NCBI GenBank assembly: GCA_963797535.1
Contig: CAWCPQ010000001.1
Coordinates: forward strand, 1,426,001-1,490,000
Length of the DNA stretch: 64,000 bases
Origin: JAWWOL01 sp963797535
GTDB taxonomy: Bacteria; Actinomycetota; Actinomycetes; JAWWOL01
Direction of reading: 5' to 3'
Each line of letters opens with the position of its first letter. Within the stretch, counting starts at the first letter, position 1. Under the pieces are notes generated by a model. It had not been told where the DNA came from. It saw only the letters and a list, made by a program, of their open reading frames with translations, and did not search any database. Positions 44,715 through 53,935 of the stretch are shown one piece after another. The translations under genes were made by a program, and so were the position numbers.

Positions 44715-45626
44715 TCAGTGACCGGCGACCGGGGGGACGAACTGGGTGAGCAGGTACCACGCAACGGGCGCCGCCGGCAGCAGCGAGTCCAGCCGGTCCA
44801 TCACGCCGCCGTGCCCTGGCAGCAGCGTGCCCATGTCCTTGATGCCCAGGTCGCGCTTGACCATCGACTCCCCCAGGTCGCCGACGGTCGCTGTGCACGC
44901 GATGGCGAGCCCGAACAGGACGCCCTGCCACCAGGAGGCGTGCAGCAGCCAGGTCACGAAGACGAGACCGCCCACCACGCACGCGGTCATCGACCCGGCG
45001 AAGCCCTCCCACGACTTCTTCGGGCTGATCGACGGTGCCATCGGGGTCTTGCCCTTCAGCACGCCGGCCGCGTAGCCGCCGATGTCGCTGCAGGCGACGG
45101 TCGCGGCGAACGCCAGCACCCGGCGCGCGCCGTCGGGCGGGACCGCGAGGAGTACGGCGAACGAAGCCAGGAAGGGCACGTAGACCAGGGCGAACGTCGT
45201 CGCCGCCACGTCGCGGAGGTAGCCGCTGGCGCCCTCGACGAGGCGCCACACGTTCGAGGCCAGCACGGTCAGCAGGAACGCGACGACCATCTCGTCCGCG
45301 CCGCGGGACCAGGCCAGCCACAGCATGATCAGGGAGCCGAGCAGCATCGGCGGCAGCGGCAACCGCCGGTGCGCCGTGGACAGCGCCTGCGCCAGCTCGT
45401 AGAGCCCGAGACAGACAGCGACACCGACCACGCCGACGAAGATCACCCGTACGGTGTACAGCGGGACCAGGACGACCGCGGCCAACCCCAGACCCACGCC
45501 GATCGCGGCGGGCAGGTCCCGACCGGCCCGGCCGGGTGTGTGCACCCCCGGCGCGCCTTCCTGCGGCGCGGGCGCCTGGTCGAGCGCCGCCATCACATGG
45601 TCAACTGCCTCGCCGGGGGTATCCAC
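44715..45626 (-). CDS. cdsA: Phosphatidate cytidylyltransferase
   Basis: CdsA makes CDP-diacylglycerol from phosphatidate and CTP at the membrane, needed for all phospholipids. The 303-residue product has about eight membrane helices and the family signature near the C terminus, SMVKRDLGIKDMGTLLPGHG followed by GVMDRLDS. A 35-residue soluble N-terminal tail precedes the first helix. The GTG start at 45626 overlaps the last base of frr (TAGTG), so both are translationally coupled. Confidence 0.96.
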   Translation of the reverse strand: MDTPGEAVDHVMAALDQAPAPQEGAPGVHTPGRAGRDLPAAIGVGLGLAAVVLVPLYTVRVIFVGVVGVAVCLGLYELAQALSTAHRRLPLPPMLLGSLIMLWLAWSRGADEMVVAFLLTVLASNVWRLVEGASGYLRDVAATTFALVYVPFLASFAVLLAVPPDGARRVLAFAATVACSDIGGYAAGVLKGKTPMAPSISPKKSWEGFAGSMTACVVGGLVFVTWLLHASWWQGVLFGLAIACTATVGDLGESMVKRDLGIKDMGTLLPGHGGVMDRLDSLLPAAPVAWYLLTQFVPPVAGH

Positions 45627-46183
45627 TAGACCTCGAGCAGCTCGGCTTCCTTGGTCTTGAGCAGCTCGTCGACCGTCCCGACGTAGCGCGCCGTGGTCTC
45701 CTCGAGCTCCTTCTCCGCGCGGCGGACCTCGTCCTCTCCGGCGTCGCCGTCCTTCTGCAGCTTGTCCAGCTGGTCCTTGGCGTGGCGACGGATGTTGCGG
45801 ATCGAGATCCGGGAGTCCTCAGCCTTGGACCGGGCCACCTTGATCAGGTCGCGGCGTCGCTCCTCGCTCAGCTGGGGGAAGATCACCCGGATGATGTTGC
45901 CGTCGTTGGTGGGGTTGACCCCGAGGTCGCTGTCGCGGATCGCCCGCTCGATCGCCGCCAGGGCGCCTTTGTCGTACGGCGTGATGATCGCCATGCGGGG
46001 CTCTGGTACGTGGAAGGACGCGAGCTGGTTGACCGGGGTCGGCGCTCCGTAGTAGTCAGCGATGATCTTGCTGAACATCGCCGGGTTGGCCCTGCCGGTG
46101 CGGATGCCGCCCATGTCGTCGCGGGCAACCTGCACCGCCTTGTCCATCTTCTCCTCGCACTCGAAGAGAGTTTCGTCGATCAC
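45626..46183 (-). CDS. frr: Ribosome recycling factor
   Basis: The product has 185 residues of the RRF family, which splits the 70S post-termination complex with EF-G. It starts MIDETLFECEEKMDKAVQVA from a GTG at 46183 and includes the conserved IRTGRANPAMFSKIIADYYG, then NPTNDGNIIRVIFPQLSEER and RKDLIKVAR-like RRDLIKVARSKAEDSRISIR. It lies 51 bases after pyrH and overlaps the next gene cdsA, the standard bacterial order. Confidence 0.97.
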   Translation of the reverse strand: MIDETLFECEEKMDKAVQVARDDMGGIRTGRANPAMFSKIIADYYGAPTPVNQLASFHVPEPRMAIITPYDKGALAAIERAIRDSDLGVNPTNDGNIIRVIFPQLSEERRRDLIKVARSKAEDSRISIRNIRRHAKDQLDKLQKDGDAGEDEVRRAEKELEETTARYVGTVDELLKTKEAELLEV

Positions 46184-46234
46184 GCCCGCGCTCCTGTCAG
46201 TGTGGTCACCGTCGGGTCACTTGTCGCAGCCCGG

Positions 46235-47017
46235 TCAGCGCGGCTCGTGGGTGACGAGCGTGCCGATCTTCTCACCACGGACGGCCCTGGCAATGTTGCC
46301 GTCCTCGAGCAGGCTGAAAACCACGATCGGCAGGTCGTTGTCCATGCAGAGGCTGAACGCGGTGGCGTCGGCCACCTTGAGCCCGCGAGCGAGCGCCTCC
46401 GCGTACGTGACCTGGTCGAACCGTACGGCATCGGGGTTGAGCCTGGGGTCGTCGTCGTAGACGCCGTCGACCTTCTTGGCCATCAGCACGGACTGGGCGC
46501 CGATCTCCAGTGCCCGCTGGGCAGCGCAGGTGTCCGTGGAGAAGAACGGCGCGCCCAGGCCGGCGCCGAAGATGACGACCCGACCCTTCTCGAGGTGGCG
46601 GATCGCCCGCCGCGGCACGTAGGGCTCGGCGACCTGGCCCATCGCGATCGCGGTCTGGACCCGGGTGTCGATGCCCTGCTTCTCCAGGAAGTCCTGCAGC
46701 GCCAGGCAGTTGATGACCGTCGAGAGCATGCCCATGTAGTCGGCGCGGGGGCGGTCCATGCCGCCCTCGGCCAGGGCCGAGCCGCGGAACATGTTGCCGC
46801 CACCGACGACGACCGCGACCTGGACCCCGCTGCGCACGACCTCGGCGATCTGACGAGCAATGTCGCGTACGGTCGCCGGGTCGATGCCCAGCGGCGCCCC
46901 GCCCGCGAAGGCCTCGCCGGACAGCTTGAGCAGCACGCGGCCCCAGTAAGCACCCGCGGGAGCGTTCGGAGCGTCCGCGGACACGAAAGAGGCCGCCTGC
47001 GCGTCGTCACTGGTCAC
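46235..47017 (-). CDS. pyrH: UMP kinase
   Basis: This 260-residue member of the amino acid kinase family phosphorylates UMP to UDP with ATP. RVLLKLSGEAFAGGAPLGID is the ATP-binding N terminus, VVVGGGNMFRGSALAEGGMD and DYMGMLSTVINCLALQDFLE follow, and VDGVYDDDPRLNPDAVRFDQ is close to the family pattern. The GTG at 47017 (VTSDDAQ) is chosen because AGGAGG lies about 10 bases upstream. About 24 residues precede the conserved core, an actinobacterial extension. Part of the tsf-pyrH-frr-cdsA series. Confidence 0.96.
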   Translation of the reverse strand: MTSDDAQAASFVSADAPNAPAGAYWGRVLLKLSGEAFAGGAPLGIDPATVRDIARQIAEVVRSGVQVAVVVGGGNMFRGSALAEGGMDRPRADYMGMLSTVINCLALQDFLEKQGIDTRVQTAIAMGQVAEPYVPRRAIRHLEKGRVVIFGAGLGAPFFSTDTCAAQRALEIGAQSVLMAKKVDGVYDDDPRLNPDAVRFDQVTYAEALARGLKVADATAFSLCMDNDLPIVVFSLLEDGNIARAVRGEKIGTLVTHEPR

Positions 47018-47094
47018 GGCTGGCGGCCTCCTTCGGTGGTGCACGTTCAGGGCGGGGTGGTTCGACTGCTAGCAGCAGTCTGCACCATACCGAT

Positions 47095-47916
47095 TCAGGC
47101 CTGCCCGACCTCGAACCGGGCGAACCGCTTGACGGTGACGCCGGCAGCCTCGAGGACCTTGCCGACCGACTTGCCCTTCTCCTGAACCGAGTCCTGGTCC
47201 AGCAGTGCAACGGTCTTGTAGAAACCGGTGACCCGACCCTCGATGATCTTGGGCAGGGCCCCCTCGGGCTTGCCCTCCTCACGGGCGGTGGCTTCGACGA
47301 CGCGGCGCTCGTTCTCGACATCGGCCACCGGCACCTCGTCCCGGCTCACGTACAGCGGGGTCATCGCCGCCACCTGCATGGCGGTTGCGCGGGCCACGGC
47401 GAGGTCGTCGCCCTCGAACTCGACCAGGACGCCAACGGCGGGCGGCAGGTCGCTGCTGCGGCGGTGCATGTAGGCAGCAACCTGGCCGTCGAAGACGACG
47501 ACCCGGCCGAGCTGCAGCTTCTCGCCGATGACGGCAGCGACGGAGTCGATGTTGTCGCTGACCGTGCGGCCGTCGGCGAGCGTCTGCGTGAGCAGCTCGG
47601 CTGCGTCAGCGGGCTTGCTGCCGGCGGCGTGGGCGACGATGTCGGCGGCGAGCTGCTGGAACTGCTCGTTCTTCGCGACGAAGTCGGTCTCGCAGTTGAG
47701 CTCGATCATCGCGCCCTCGGCAGCGGCGATCAGGCCGTTGCTTGCGGTGCGCTCGGAGCCCCGCTTGGCGACCTTGCCGGCGCCCTTGATCCGCAGGATC
47801 TCGCCAGCCTTGTCGAAGTCGCCGTCGGCCTCCACCAGTGCCTTCTTCGCATCCATCATGCCGGCGCCGGTGGCGTCGCGGAGCTTCTTCACGTCCGCGG
47901 CGGTGATGTCAGCCAT
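47095..47916 (-). CDS. tsf: Elongation factor Ts
   Basis: EF-Ts exchanges GDP for GTP on EF-Tu. The 273-residue product starts MADITAADVKKLRDATGAGM, has the TGAGMMDAKKALVEADGDFD helix and the core with NCETDFVAKNEQFQQLAADI, and ends in a coiled region near VKRFARFEVGQA. An AAGGAAAGG ribosome site lies before the ATG at 47916. It is separated from rpsB by 147 bases containing a hairpin that may reduce read-through. Confidence 0.97.
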   Translation of the reverse strand: MADITAADVKKLRDATGAGMMDAKKALVEADGDFDKAGEILRIKGAGKVAKRGSERTASNGLIAAAEGAMIELNCETDFVAKNEQFQQLAADIVAHAAGSKPADAAELLTQTLADGRTVSDNIDSVAAVIGEKLQLGRVVVFDGQVAAYMHRRSSDLPPAVGVLVEFEGDDLAVARATAMQVAAMTPLYVSRDEVPVADVENERRVVEATAREEGKPEGALPKIIEGRVTGFYKTVALLDQDSVQEKGKSVGKVLEAAGVTVKRFARFEVGQA

Positions 47917-47985
47917 CGTGTTGCCTTTCCTTGATTTCGTGGGTGCTGACCGATCGGGTACGAGCCCGTACCGGTCCGAGCGGAA

Positions 47986-48026
47986 CGCCGAGGCGGGGCA
48001 GGGGTGTTCCCGGCCCCGCTTCGGCG
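47986..48026 (-). terminator. Intercistronic hairpin between rpsB and tsf
   Basis: On the plus strand CGCCGAGGCGGGGC (47986-47999) and GCCCCGCTTCGGCG (48013-48026) form a 14-bp stem with one G-U or A-C position depending on the strand, and a 13-base loop. It lies between the rpsB stop at 48064 and the tsf start at 47916. A partial terminator between rpsB and tsf is known in Escherichia coli; the same role here is inferred. Confidence 0.55.
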
Positions 48027-48063
48027 AGGTCCCGTACCCGAGGGTGCGGGGTGAGGGTGCAGA

Positions 48064-49008
<945 letters not shown>

Positions 49009-49366
49009 CGTCGAACCTGTGCCTTTCTGCCACCGCGCACGGCGATGACGAACTCGGTTGCTGTGGCCCACGAGATGCAGGTCACCCTGACGTCCGCTGC
49101 GGCTGCCCTCCCGCGAAGGGTGGGACCGAGTGCCTGGCCCGCAGAGGCCGGCGCGAGCCGGCGTTCGGGTTGAGTGCGGACGTGCGAAGTCGACGCAAGA
49201 TCTGCCTGCGTCGCCGAACGAGTGTGGCACAGCCCGTAGCCGCAGGTCGACCGGGAACCCAAACCCGGACACACTGCCAGCGGATCAGTTGTCCACAGCG
49301 GCCGAATCCTTCCACAGCGCCACAATTCCGGCAGCGGGCTCGGGCTCGGCGCTGCAGGGTCGGGAC
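49009..49366. other. Intergenic region between divergent rpsB and M23 peptidase genes
   Basis: About 360 bases without a gene. On the minus strand TCGACC and CACACT, spaced by 18 bases at about 49221-49250, could form a promoter for rpsB, leaving a leader of roughly 200 bases. A small hairpin GCCGGC-GCGA-GCCGGC lies near 49148-49163 within that leader. A uS2-binding leader structure is possible but cannot be shown here. Confidence 0.35.
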
Positions 49367-50116
49367 ATGGCCCTTCCTCACGTCACCGCCGCCGGTTCCC
49401 TCGCCCTCGGACTCGCCCTGGGCCTCCTGCCGATGTCTCCCGCTGCTGCGGCTGCCGACGCGACGCCATCCCCGGACTGGCGTTGGCCGCTGGCAGGCAC
49501 GCCGGTGGTGGCTCGCCCGTTCCAGCCGCCGCCGCACCCGTGGTCCGCGGGGCACCGGGGCGTCGACCTGGCAGCGGTGCCCGGCGCGACGGTGCTGGCT
49601 GCTGGTGGTGGGGTGGTCAGCTTTGCCGGCTACGTGGCCGGCGTTGGGGTGGTGGCCATCCGGCACCCCGATGGGCTGCGCACGACCTACGAGCCGGTGT
49701 CGCCCGGCGTACGGGCAGGTGCCGTCGTCTCAGCCGGCGACCCGATCGGGCGGTTGCTGCCGGGGCACGGCCAGTGCGGGCCGGCCCGGTGGTGCCTGCA
49801 CTGGGGTTTGCTACGCGGTGCGGTCTACCTCGACCCGCTGAGCCTGATCCACCGTGGTCCGGTGCGCCTGCTGCCGCTGGACGGTGAGTCGGTGCTCGCC
49901 CCCACTGCCGCGGCGGCGGGCATGCCGAGCCCGGTGGTCCGCCGGCACCCTGATCGGCGGGCGGCGCAACCCGCGCGAGGCCACCGACTGCTGCGGGACA
50001 CGGTCGTCGTCGGTGGCACGGCTGCGACACTCGGCACGGCGTTGGGCTGGTGGCCACGACGGCGCGGTCGGCGTTGGCAACCGCAGCGGTGGCGACTGCG
50101 CTGGGCTGCTGGATAA
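49367..50116 (+). CDS. Secreted M23 family metallopeptidase
   Basis: The product has 249 residues starting MALPHVTAAGSLALGLALGL, a Sec signal peptide ending near residue 29. The LytM/M23 domain follows: SAGHRGVDLAAVPGATVLA holds the first zinc His and Asp, and CGPARWCLHWGLLRG holds the His-x-His-like C-terminal motif in altered form (C-L-H-W). After the domain, a membrane helix-like VVVGGTAATLGTALGWW and a very basic tail (PRRRGRRWQPQRWRLRW) end the protein. It would act on peptidoglycan cross-bridges or as an activator of amidases. Divergent from rpsB, as Rv2891 in M. tuberculosis. Confidence 0.85.
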   Translation: MALPHVTAAGSLALGLALGLLPMSPAAAAADATPSPDWRWPLAGTPVVARPFQPPPHPWSAGHRGVDLAAVPGATVLAAGGGVVSFAGYVAGVGVVAIRHPDGLRTTYEPVSPGVRAGAVVSAGDPIGRLLPGHGQCGPARWCLHWGLLRGAVYLDPLSLIHRGPVRLLPLDGESVLAPTAAAAGMPSPVVRRHPDRRAAQPARGHRLLRDTVVVGGTAATLGTALGWWPRRRGRRWQPQRWRLRWAAG

Positions 50117-50125
50117 CCGGAAACG

Positions 50126-51040
50126 TCAGTCGCGCTGGTCCGCGAGCTTCGCCCGCAGCTGAAGGACCGCCTTGGTGTGCATCTGGCAGATCCGGCTCTC
50201 GGTCACGCCCAGGACCTGACCGATCTCGGCCAGGGTCAGCCCCTCGTAGTAGTAGAGGGTGACGACGATCTTCTCCCGCTCGGGCAGGGTGTTGATCGAC
50301 CTGGCGAGGAGATACTTGGTCTCCTCGGTCTCAAATGCGGAGACCGGGTCCTCGGCCTTGGTGTCCTCGAGGGTGTCGACCAGGCTCAGCTTGTCACCGC
50401 GCTCGCCGCCGACGTTGAGCAGCTCGTCGAGAGCCACCACGTTGACGAAGGAGACCTGGCTGAAGATCTGGTGCAGGTCCTCGAGGTTGATGCTGAGCTC
50501 GGCGGCCACCTCGGCCTCGGTCGGCGTGCGGTGCAGCCGCGCCTCGAGGGCGGCGTAGGCCTTCTCGACCTCGCGAGCCTTGTAGCGCACGGAGCGCGGG
50601 ATCCAGTCGATGGCTCGAAGCTCATCGATGATCGCGCCTTTGATCCGGCTGATCGCGTAGGTCTCGAACTTGATCGCCCTGCTGATGTCGAACTTCTCAA
50701 TCGCGTCGATCAGCCCGAAGATTCCGTACGAGACCAGGTCGGCCTGCTCGATGTTCGGCGGCAGGCCGACACCGACCCGGCCGGCGACGTACTTCACCAG
50801 CGGCGAATAGTGCAGGATCAGCCGCTCGCGCAGCCGCTGGTCGGCACTGGCCTTGAACTCGGCCCACAGCTCGGCGATCGCCGCGTCGATCTCGGACTTC
50901 TCTTCGTCCGTCATCTGCGAGCGGGCTCGCGACGTGACCGGCACCTGCCCCAACAGCCTGGGCACATCCGCCGCCGGTCGCTCCCCTGCGTCGGGAGCGA
51001 GGACGCCGGAGCCGTCAGGCTCGCGGGTGGGCTCGGTCAT
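50126..51040 (-). CDS. whiG: RNA polymerase sigma factor WhiG (FliA family)
   Basis: The product has 304 residues. Region 2: RERLILHYSPLVKYVAGRVG, LPPNIEQADLVSYGIFGLID, FETYAISRIKGAIIDELRAI and DWIPRSVRYKAREVEKAYAA; region 4: LPEREKIVVTLYYYEGLTLA, then EIGQVLGVTESRICQMHTKA. This is the FliA/WhiG subgroup. In Streptomyces WhiG starts spore formation in aerial hyphae and is held by the anti-sigma factor RsiG; in motile actinobacteria the same family drives flagellar genes. The first 45 residues are a disordered, acidic extension. The end of xerC overlaps its start by 26 bases. Confidence 0.92.
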   Translation of the reverse strand: MTEPTREPDGSGVLAPDAGERPAADVPRLLGQVPVTSRARSQMTDEEKSEIDAAIAELWAEFKASADQRLRERLILHYSPLVKYVAGRVGVGLPPNIEQADLVSYGIFGLIDAIEKFDISRAIKFETYAISRIKGAIIDELRAIDWIPRSVRYKAREVEKAYAALEARLHRTPTEAEVAAELSINLEDLHQIFSQVSFVNVVALDELLNVGGERGDKLSLVDTLEDTKAEDPVSAFETEETKYLLARSINTLPEREKIVVTLYYYEGLTLAEIGQVLGVTESRICQMHTKAVLQLRAKLADQRD

Positions 51041-51929
51041 ATGTCGCCTTCAGTCGATCGACGGTCACATGGGTATAGAGCTGCGTTGTTGCGAGCGTAG
51101 CGTGCCCCAACAGCTCCTGAACGGTTCTCAGATCAGCCCCTCCCTCGAGCAGATGCGTTGCCGCCGTGTGGCGAAGCGCATGCGGACCAAGGTCGGGAGC
51201 TCCCTCTACCTTAGCCAACCGAGCATGAACCGTCCGACGAACTGCACGTTGATCTATCCGCGCGCCGCGGGCACCAAGAAACACCGCCGCGCCGCTGGTC
51301 GCTCCCGCCAGCTGGGGACGGCCCACGTCGAGCCACCCGGACAGCGCACGGTCGGCCGGGATGCCGAACGGGACCGACCTTTCCTTGGCACCCTTGCCGA
51401 GCACCCGGATCAATCGGCGGGGTCGGTCGACGTCGCCCACGTCGAGCCCGCACAGCTCACCGACGCGCACGCCGGTCGCGTAGAGCAGCTCCATCATCGC
51501 GGCGTCCCGCAGCGCCAGCGGACCGTCGTCGCCCTGCGGCTGGAGCAGCCCGGCAACCTCGTGCTGGCGTAGCACCTGCGGCAACGTGCGGTGCCCCTTG
51601 GCGGTGCCGAGCAGCAGACCGGCATCGACGCTGGTGTAGCCGCGGCGCAGCGCGAAGGCGGTGAAGACCCGGACGGCCGCTGCGCGCCGCGCCAACGTGG
51701 TCCTGGCCTGTCCGCTCGTCCTGAGCCTGGCGAGCCAGCTGCGCAGGATCCTGACATCGAGCTCGTCGACGTCGGTCACGCCCATCCGGCCTGCATGGTC
51801 GAGCAGTCCGGACACGTCGCCGACGTAGGCCCGCACGGTGTGCACCGAGAGTCCCCGCTCGGTGCGCAGGTTGACCTCGAACTCCTCGAGCACCACCGCG
51901 CAACGCGGGGGGATGCTCAGCTCAGCCAT
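51015..51929 (-). CDS. xerC: Tyrosine recombinase XerC
   Basis: The product has 304 residues. The N-terminal SAM-like domain (VLEEFEVNLRTERGLSVHTV) is followed by the catalytic domain with Arg in LLYATGVRVGELCGLDVGD, Lys in GKGAKERSVPFG, HALRHTAATHLLEGGADL, GHATLATTQLYTHVT with the nucleophilic Tyr. Length and motifs fit the chromosome-dimer recombinase XerC, not a phage integrase. Chosen start ATG 51929 (MAELSIPPR). The position beside dprA and whiG is the usual one in actinobacteria (Rv2894c in M. tuberculosis). Confidence 0.93.
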   Translation of the reverse strand: MAELSIPPRCAVVLEEFEVNLRTERGLSVHTVRAYVGDVSGLLDHAGRMGVTDVDELDVRILRSWLARLRTSGQARTTLARRAAAVRVFTAFALRRGYTSVDAGLLLGTAKGHRTLPQVLRQHEVAGLLQPQGDDGPLALRDAAMMELLYATGVRVGELCGLDVGDVDRPRRLIRVLGKGAKERSVPFGIPADRALSGWLDVGRPQLAGATSGAAVFLGARGARIDQRAVRRTVHARLAKVEGAPDLGPHALRHTAATHLLEGGADLRTVQELLGHATLATTQLYTHVTVDRLKATYDRAHPRA

Positions 51930-52168
51930 ACCGGAACGGTGCTTCCTGTCCCCCGCGCGGTCAAGCACCGACGCCGGGCGCGTCGCCGAACCGGCGGAAC
52001 CAAACCGGACAGACCCTCCGAACTGGTACGGGCAACCCGGTCGCGGGGGCGACCAGGCCGCGTCGACGGCCGGCTTCGGTGTCGCCTAGGCTGACCGTGG
52101 GAGCGTCTGACGATCATGGCGCTTTGGCGGCCTCCACGGTCGTCGTCGACAGCAGCTGAGGAGTTCCC

Positions 52169-52759
52169 ATGAGCCCGTCCCTTTCCCGGTTGACCCCGGC
52201 GCTGGCACGGCGCGCAGCCGTGGTGACGGTGGCCGTGTCGATGACCGTCGCGGTGGCTGGCTGCGGCAGCAAGAGCAAGGCCGCCGACGACGGTGCGTCC
52301 AGCTGGGCCGACGGCGTCTGCTCGTCCCTCACCACCTGGAAGACCTCGGTCACCGACGCGGCAGAGTCCGTGACCAAGAACGGTGTGAGCAAGGACTCGC
52401 TGCAGTCGGCGGTCGACCAGGCCCAGAAGGCGACCTCGACCCTGGAGTCGGACCTCAAGAAGCTGGGCAAGCCCAACACCAAGGCTGGCCAGCAGGCCAA
52501 GGACACGGCCGACCAGCTCTCGCAGCTGCTGAGCACCAACACGAACACGATCAAGAAGGCGATTGATGACGCCTCCGGTGTGAGCGGGCTGGTCAGCGCT
52601 ACGGCGACCATCACCGCGACGTTGCTGTCGATGAAGACCCAGGTCCAAGGGGCGGTGAACAACTTGAAGGCGCTCGACCCCAAGGGCGAGCTGCAGCAGG
52701 CCTTCACCGACTCGGCCTCCTGCAAGGCGCTCGCCTCGTCGCTGCCGACCTCGAAGTAG
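52169..52759 (+). CDS. Secreted lipoprotein, function unknown
   Basis: The product has 196 residues. The signal peptide MSPSLSRLTPALARRAAVVT continues hydrophobically to VAVAGC, a good lipobox, so the mature protein is anchored at Cys32. The rest is helical, rich in Ala, Ser, Lys and Asp (AVDQAQKATSTLESDLKKLG, LLSTNTNTIKKAIDDASGVS), suggesting a coiled-coil or helical bundle, with two cysteines (GVCSSL and SASCKAL) that could form a disulfide. GAGGAG precedes the ATG. It opposes the surrounding minus-strand genes. No family recognised. Confidence 0.8.
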   Translation: MSPSLSRLTPALARRAAVVTVAVSMTVAVAGCGSKSKAADDGASSWADGVCSSLTTWKTSVTDAAESVTKNGVSKDSLQSAVDQAQKATSTLESDLKKLGKPNTKAGQQAKDTADQLSQLLSTNTNTIKKAIDDASGVSGLVSATATITATLLSMKTQVQGAVNNLKALDPKGELQQAFTDSASCKALASSLPTSK

Positions 52760-52780
52760 GGCCGCCCCCGCCACGGGTTG

Positions 52781-53935
52781 CTAGTCCCCGCCCTTGCGGC
52801 GGGCCCGGACTGCCGCCCGCTCGGCGGAGGACAGCCGGTAGCCGTCCGGCGTCAGCTCGATGAACTCCGCTGCGATGAGCTCGCCGGCGCAGCGCCGGAA
52901 CGTGATGATGTCGACGCCCGCTCGCGTGGCCAGCAGCGCCGGCCCGAGAGCGCGCACCGACGGCACAGCCTCCAGCACGCTGCGCAGCGCCGGCGAGAGC
53001 CCGTCGCGGGAGCGCTCCTCGCCGATCGGCAACGGTGCCAGGTCGAGGCCGATGCGCCCCACCTCCTCGATCACCTCCTGTGCTCCGGTGACCAGCCGGG
53101 TCTGTTCCTCGCGCAGCAGGACGTGACACCCGGCCGACATCGCCGAGGTGACCGGCCCCGGCACGACCATGAGCGGGCGGCCGAGCAGCCGCGCCTTGCG
53201 CCCGGTGCTCAGCGCGCCGCTACGAATGGCCCCTTCGACCACGACAGTGCCAGCGGTGACGGCGGCGATGACCCGGTTGCGGACCAGGAAACGGAAGGGG
53301 CGCGGCGCGAACCCCGGCGGCCACTCACTGATGATCAGGCCCTCCTCGGCGATCCGGGCGAACAGCCGGTCATGGCTGCGTGGGTAGGGCACGTCGACAC
53401 CGCAGGCGAGGACAGCGACGGTGACCCCACCGGCCGCGAGTGCCCCCCGATGGGCCAGGGCATCGATGCCGAACGCGCCGCCGGAGACCACCGTCCAGCC
53501 ACGGCCGGCCAGGTTGTAGCCGAGGTCCGAGGCGACGTGCCCGCCGTAGGCCGTAGCCGCCCTCGCCCCCACCACCGCGACCGACCTTTCAAGGACATCG
53601 GCCACCGGCAGCTGACCGCGCACCCACAGCGCCAGGGGCTGCTCGTCGCCCAGCACCGACAGCCCGGCCGGCCACTCGTCATCGGACGGGCAGATCAACC
53701 GCGCACCCACGGCGGCCGCGGCCGCCAGATCCACCTGCGGCTCGACCTCGGCGGGATGCCTGCGCAGTGTTTCGAGCAGCTTGGTCGGCAGGCCGGGGTC
53801 GGCCCGGCGGCGCTGAGCGGCCTCGACCACTGCCGAGGCACCGAACGCTGCTACCGAGGCGAAAAGGTGAGGGGTGGCCGGCTCGGCGATCCGGGTCAAC
53901 GCTGCGAGGGCCAGCCGCTCGGGGTCGGTGCTCAT
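52781..53935 (-). CDS. dprA: DNA processing protein DprA
   Basis: The product has 384 residues. The Rossmann domain is clear: LERSVAVVGARAATAYGGHV, VVSGGAFGIDALAHRGALAA (the usual motif has Arg where this has Phe), VDVPYPRSHDRLFARIAEEG, VVVEGAIRSGALSTGRKARL and VVPGPVTSAMSAGCH. A winged-helix-like C-terminal part (ATRAGVDIITFRRCAGELIA) follows. It protects incoming single-stranded DNA and loads RecA during transformation. The ATG at 53935 overlaps comM (ATGA). With comM it is the only competence-like gene pair here; its role in actinobacteria is not well established. Confidence 0.93.
   Translation of the reverse strand: MSTDPERLALAALTRIAEPATPHLFASVAAFGASAVVEAAQRRRADPGLPTKLLETLRRHPAEVEPQVDLAAAAAVGARLICPSDDEWPAGLSVLGDEQPLALWVRGQLPVADVLERSVAVVGARAATAYGGHVASDLGYNLAGRGWTVVSGGAFGIDALAHRGALAAGGVTVAVLACGVDVPYPRSHDRLFARIAEEGLIISEWPPGFAPRPFRFLVRNRVIAAVTAGTVVVEGAIRSGALSTGRKARLLGRPLMVVPGPVTSAMSAGCHVLLREEQTRLVTGAQEVIEEVGRIGLDLAPLPIGEERSRDGLSPALRSVLEAVPSVRALGPALLATRAGVDIITFRRCAGELIAAEFIELTPDGYRLSSAERAAVRARRKGGD

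Noticed and set aside
51015..51929. Tyrosine recombinase as sign of an integrated element
   Set aside because: Length, motifs and position beside dprA and whiG fit chromosomal XerC; there is no attachment site, tRNA or phage gene nearby.
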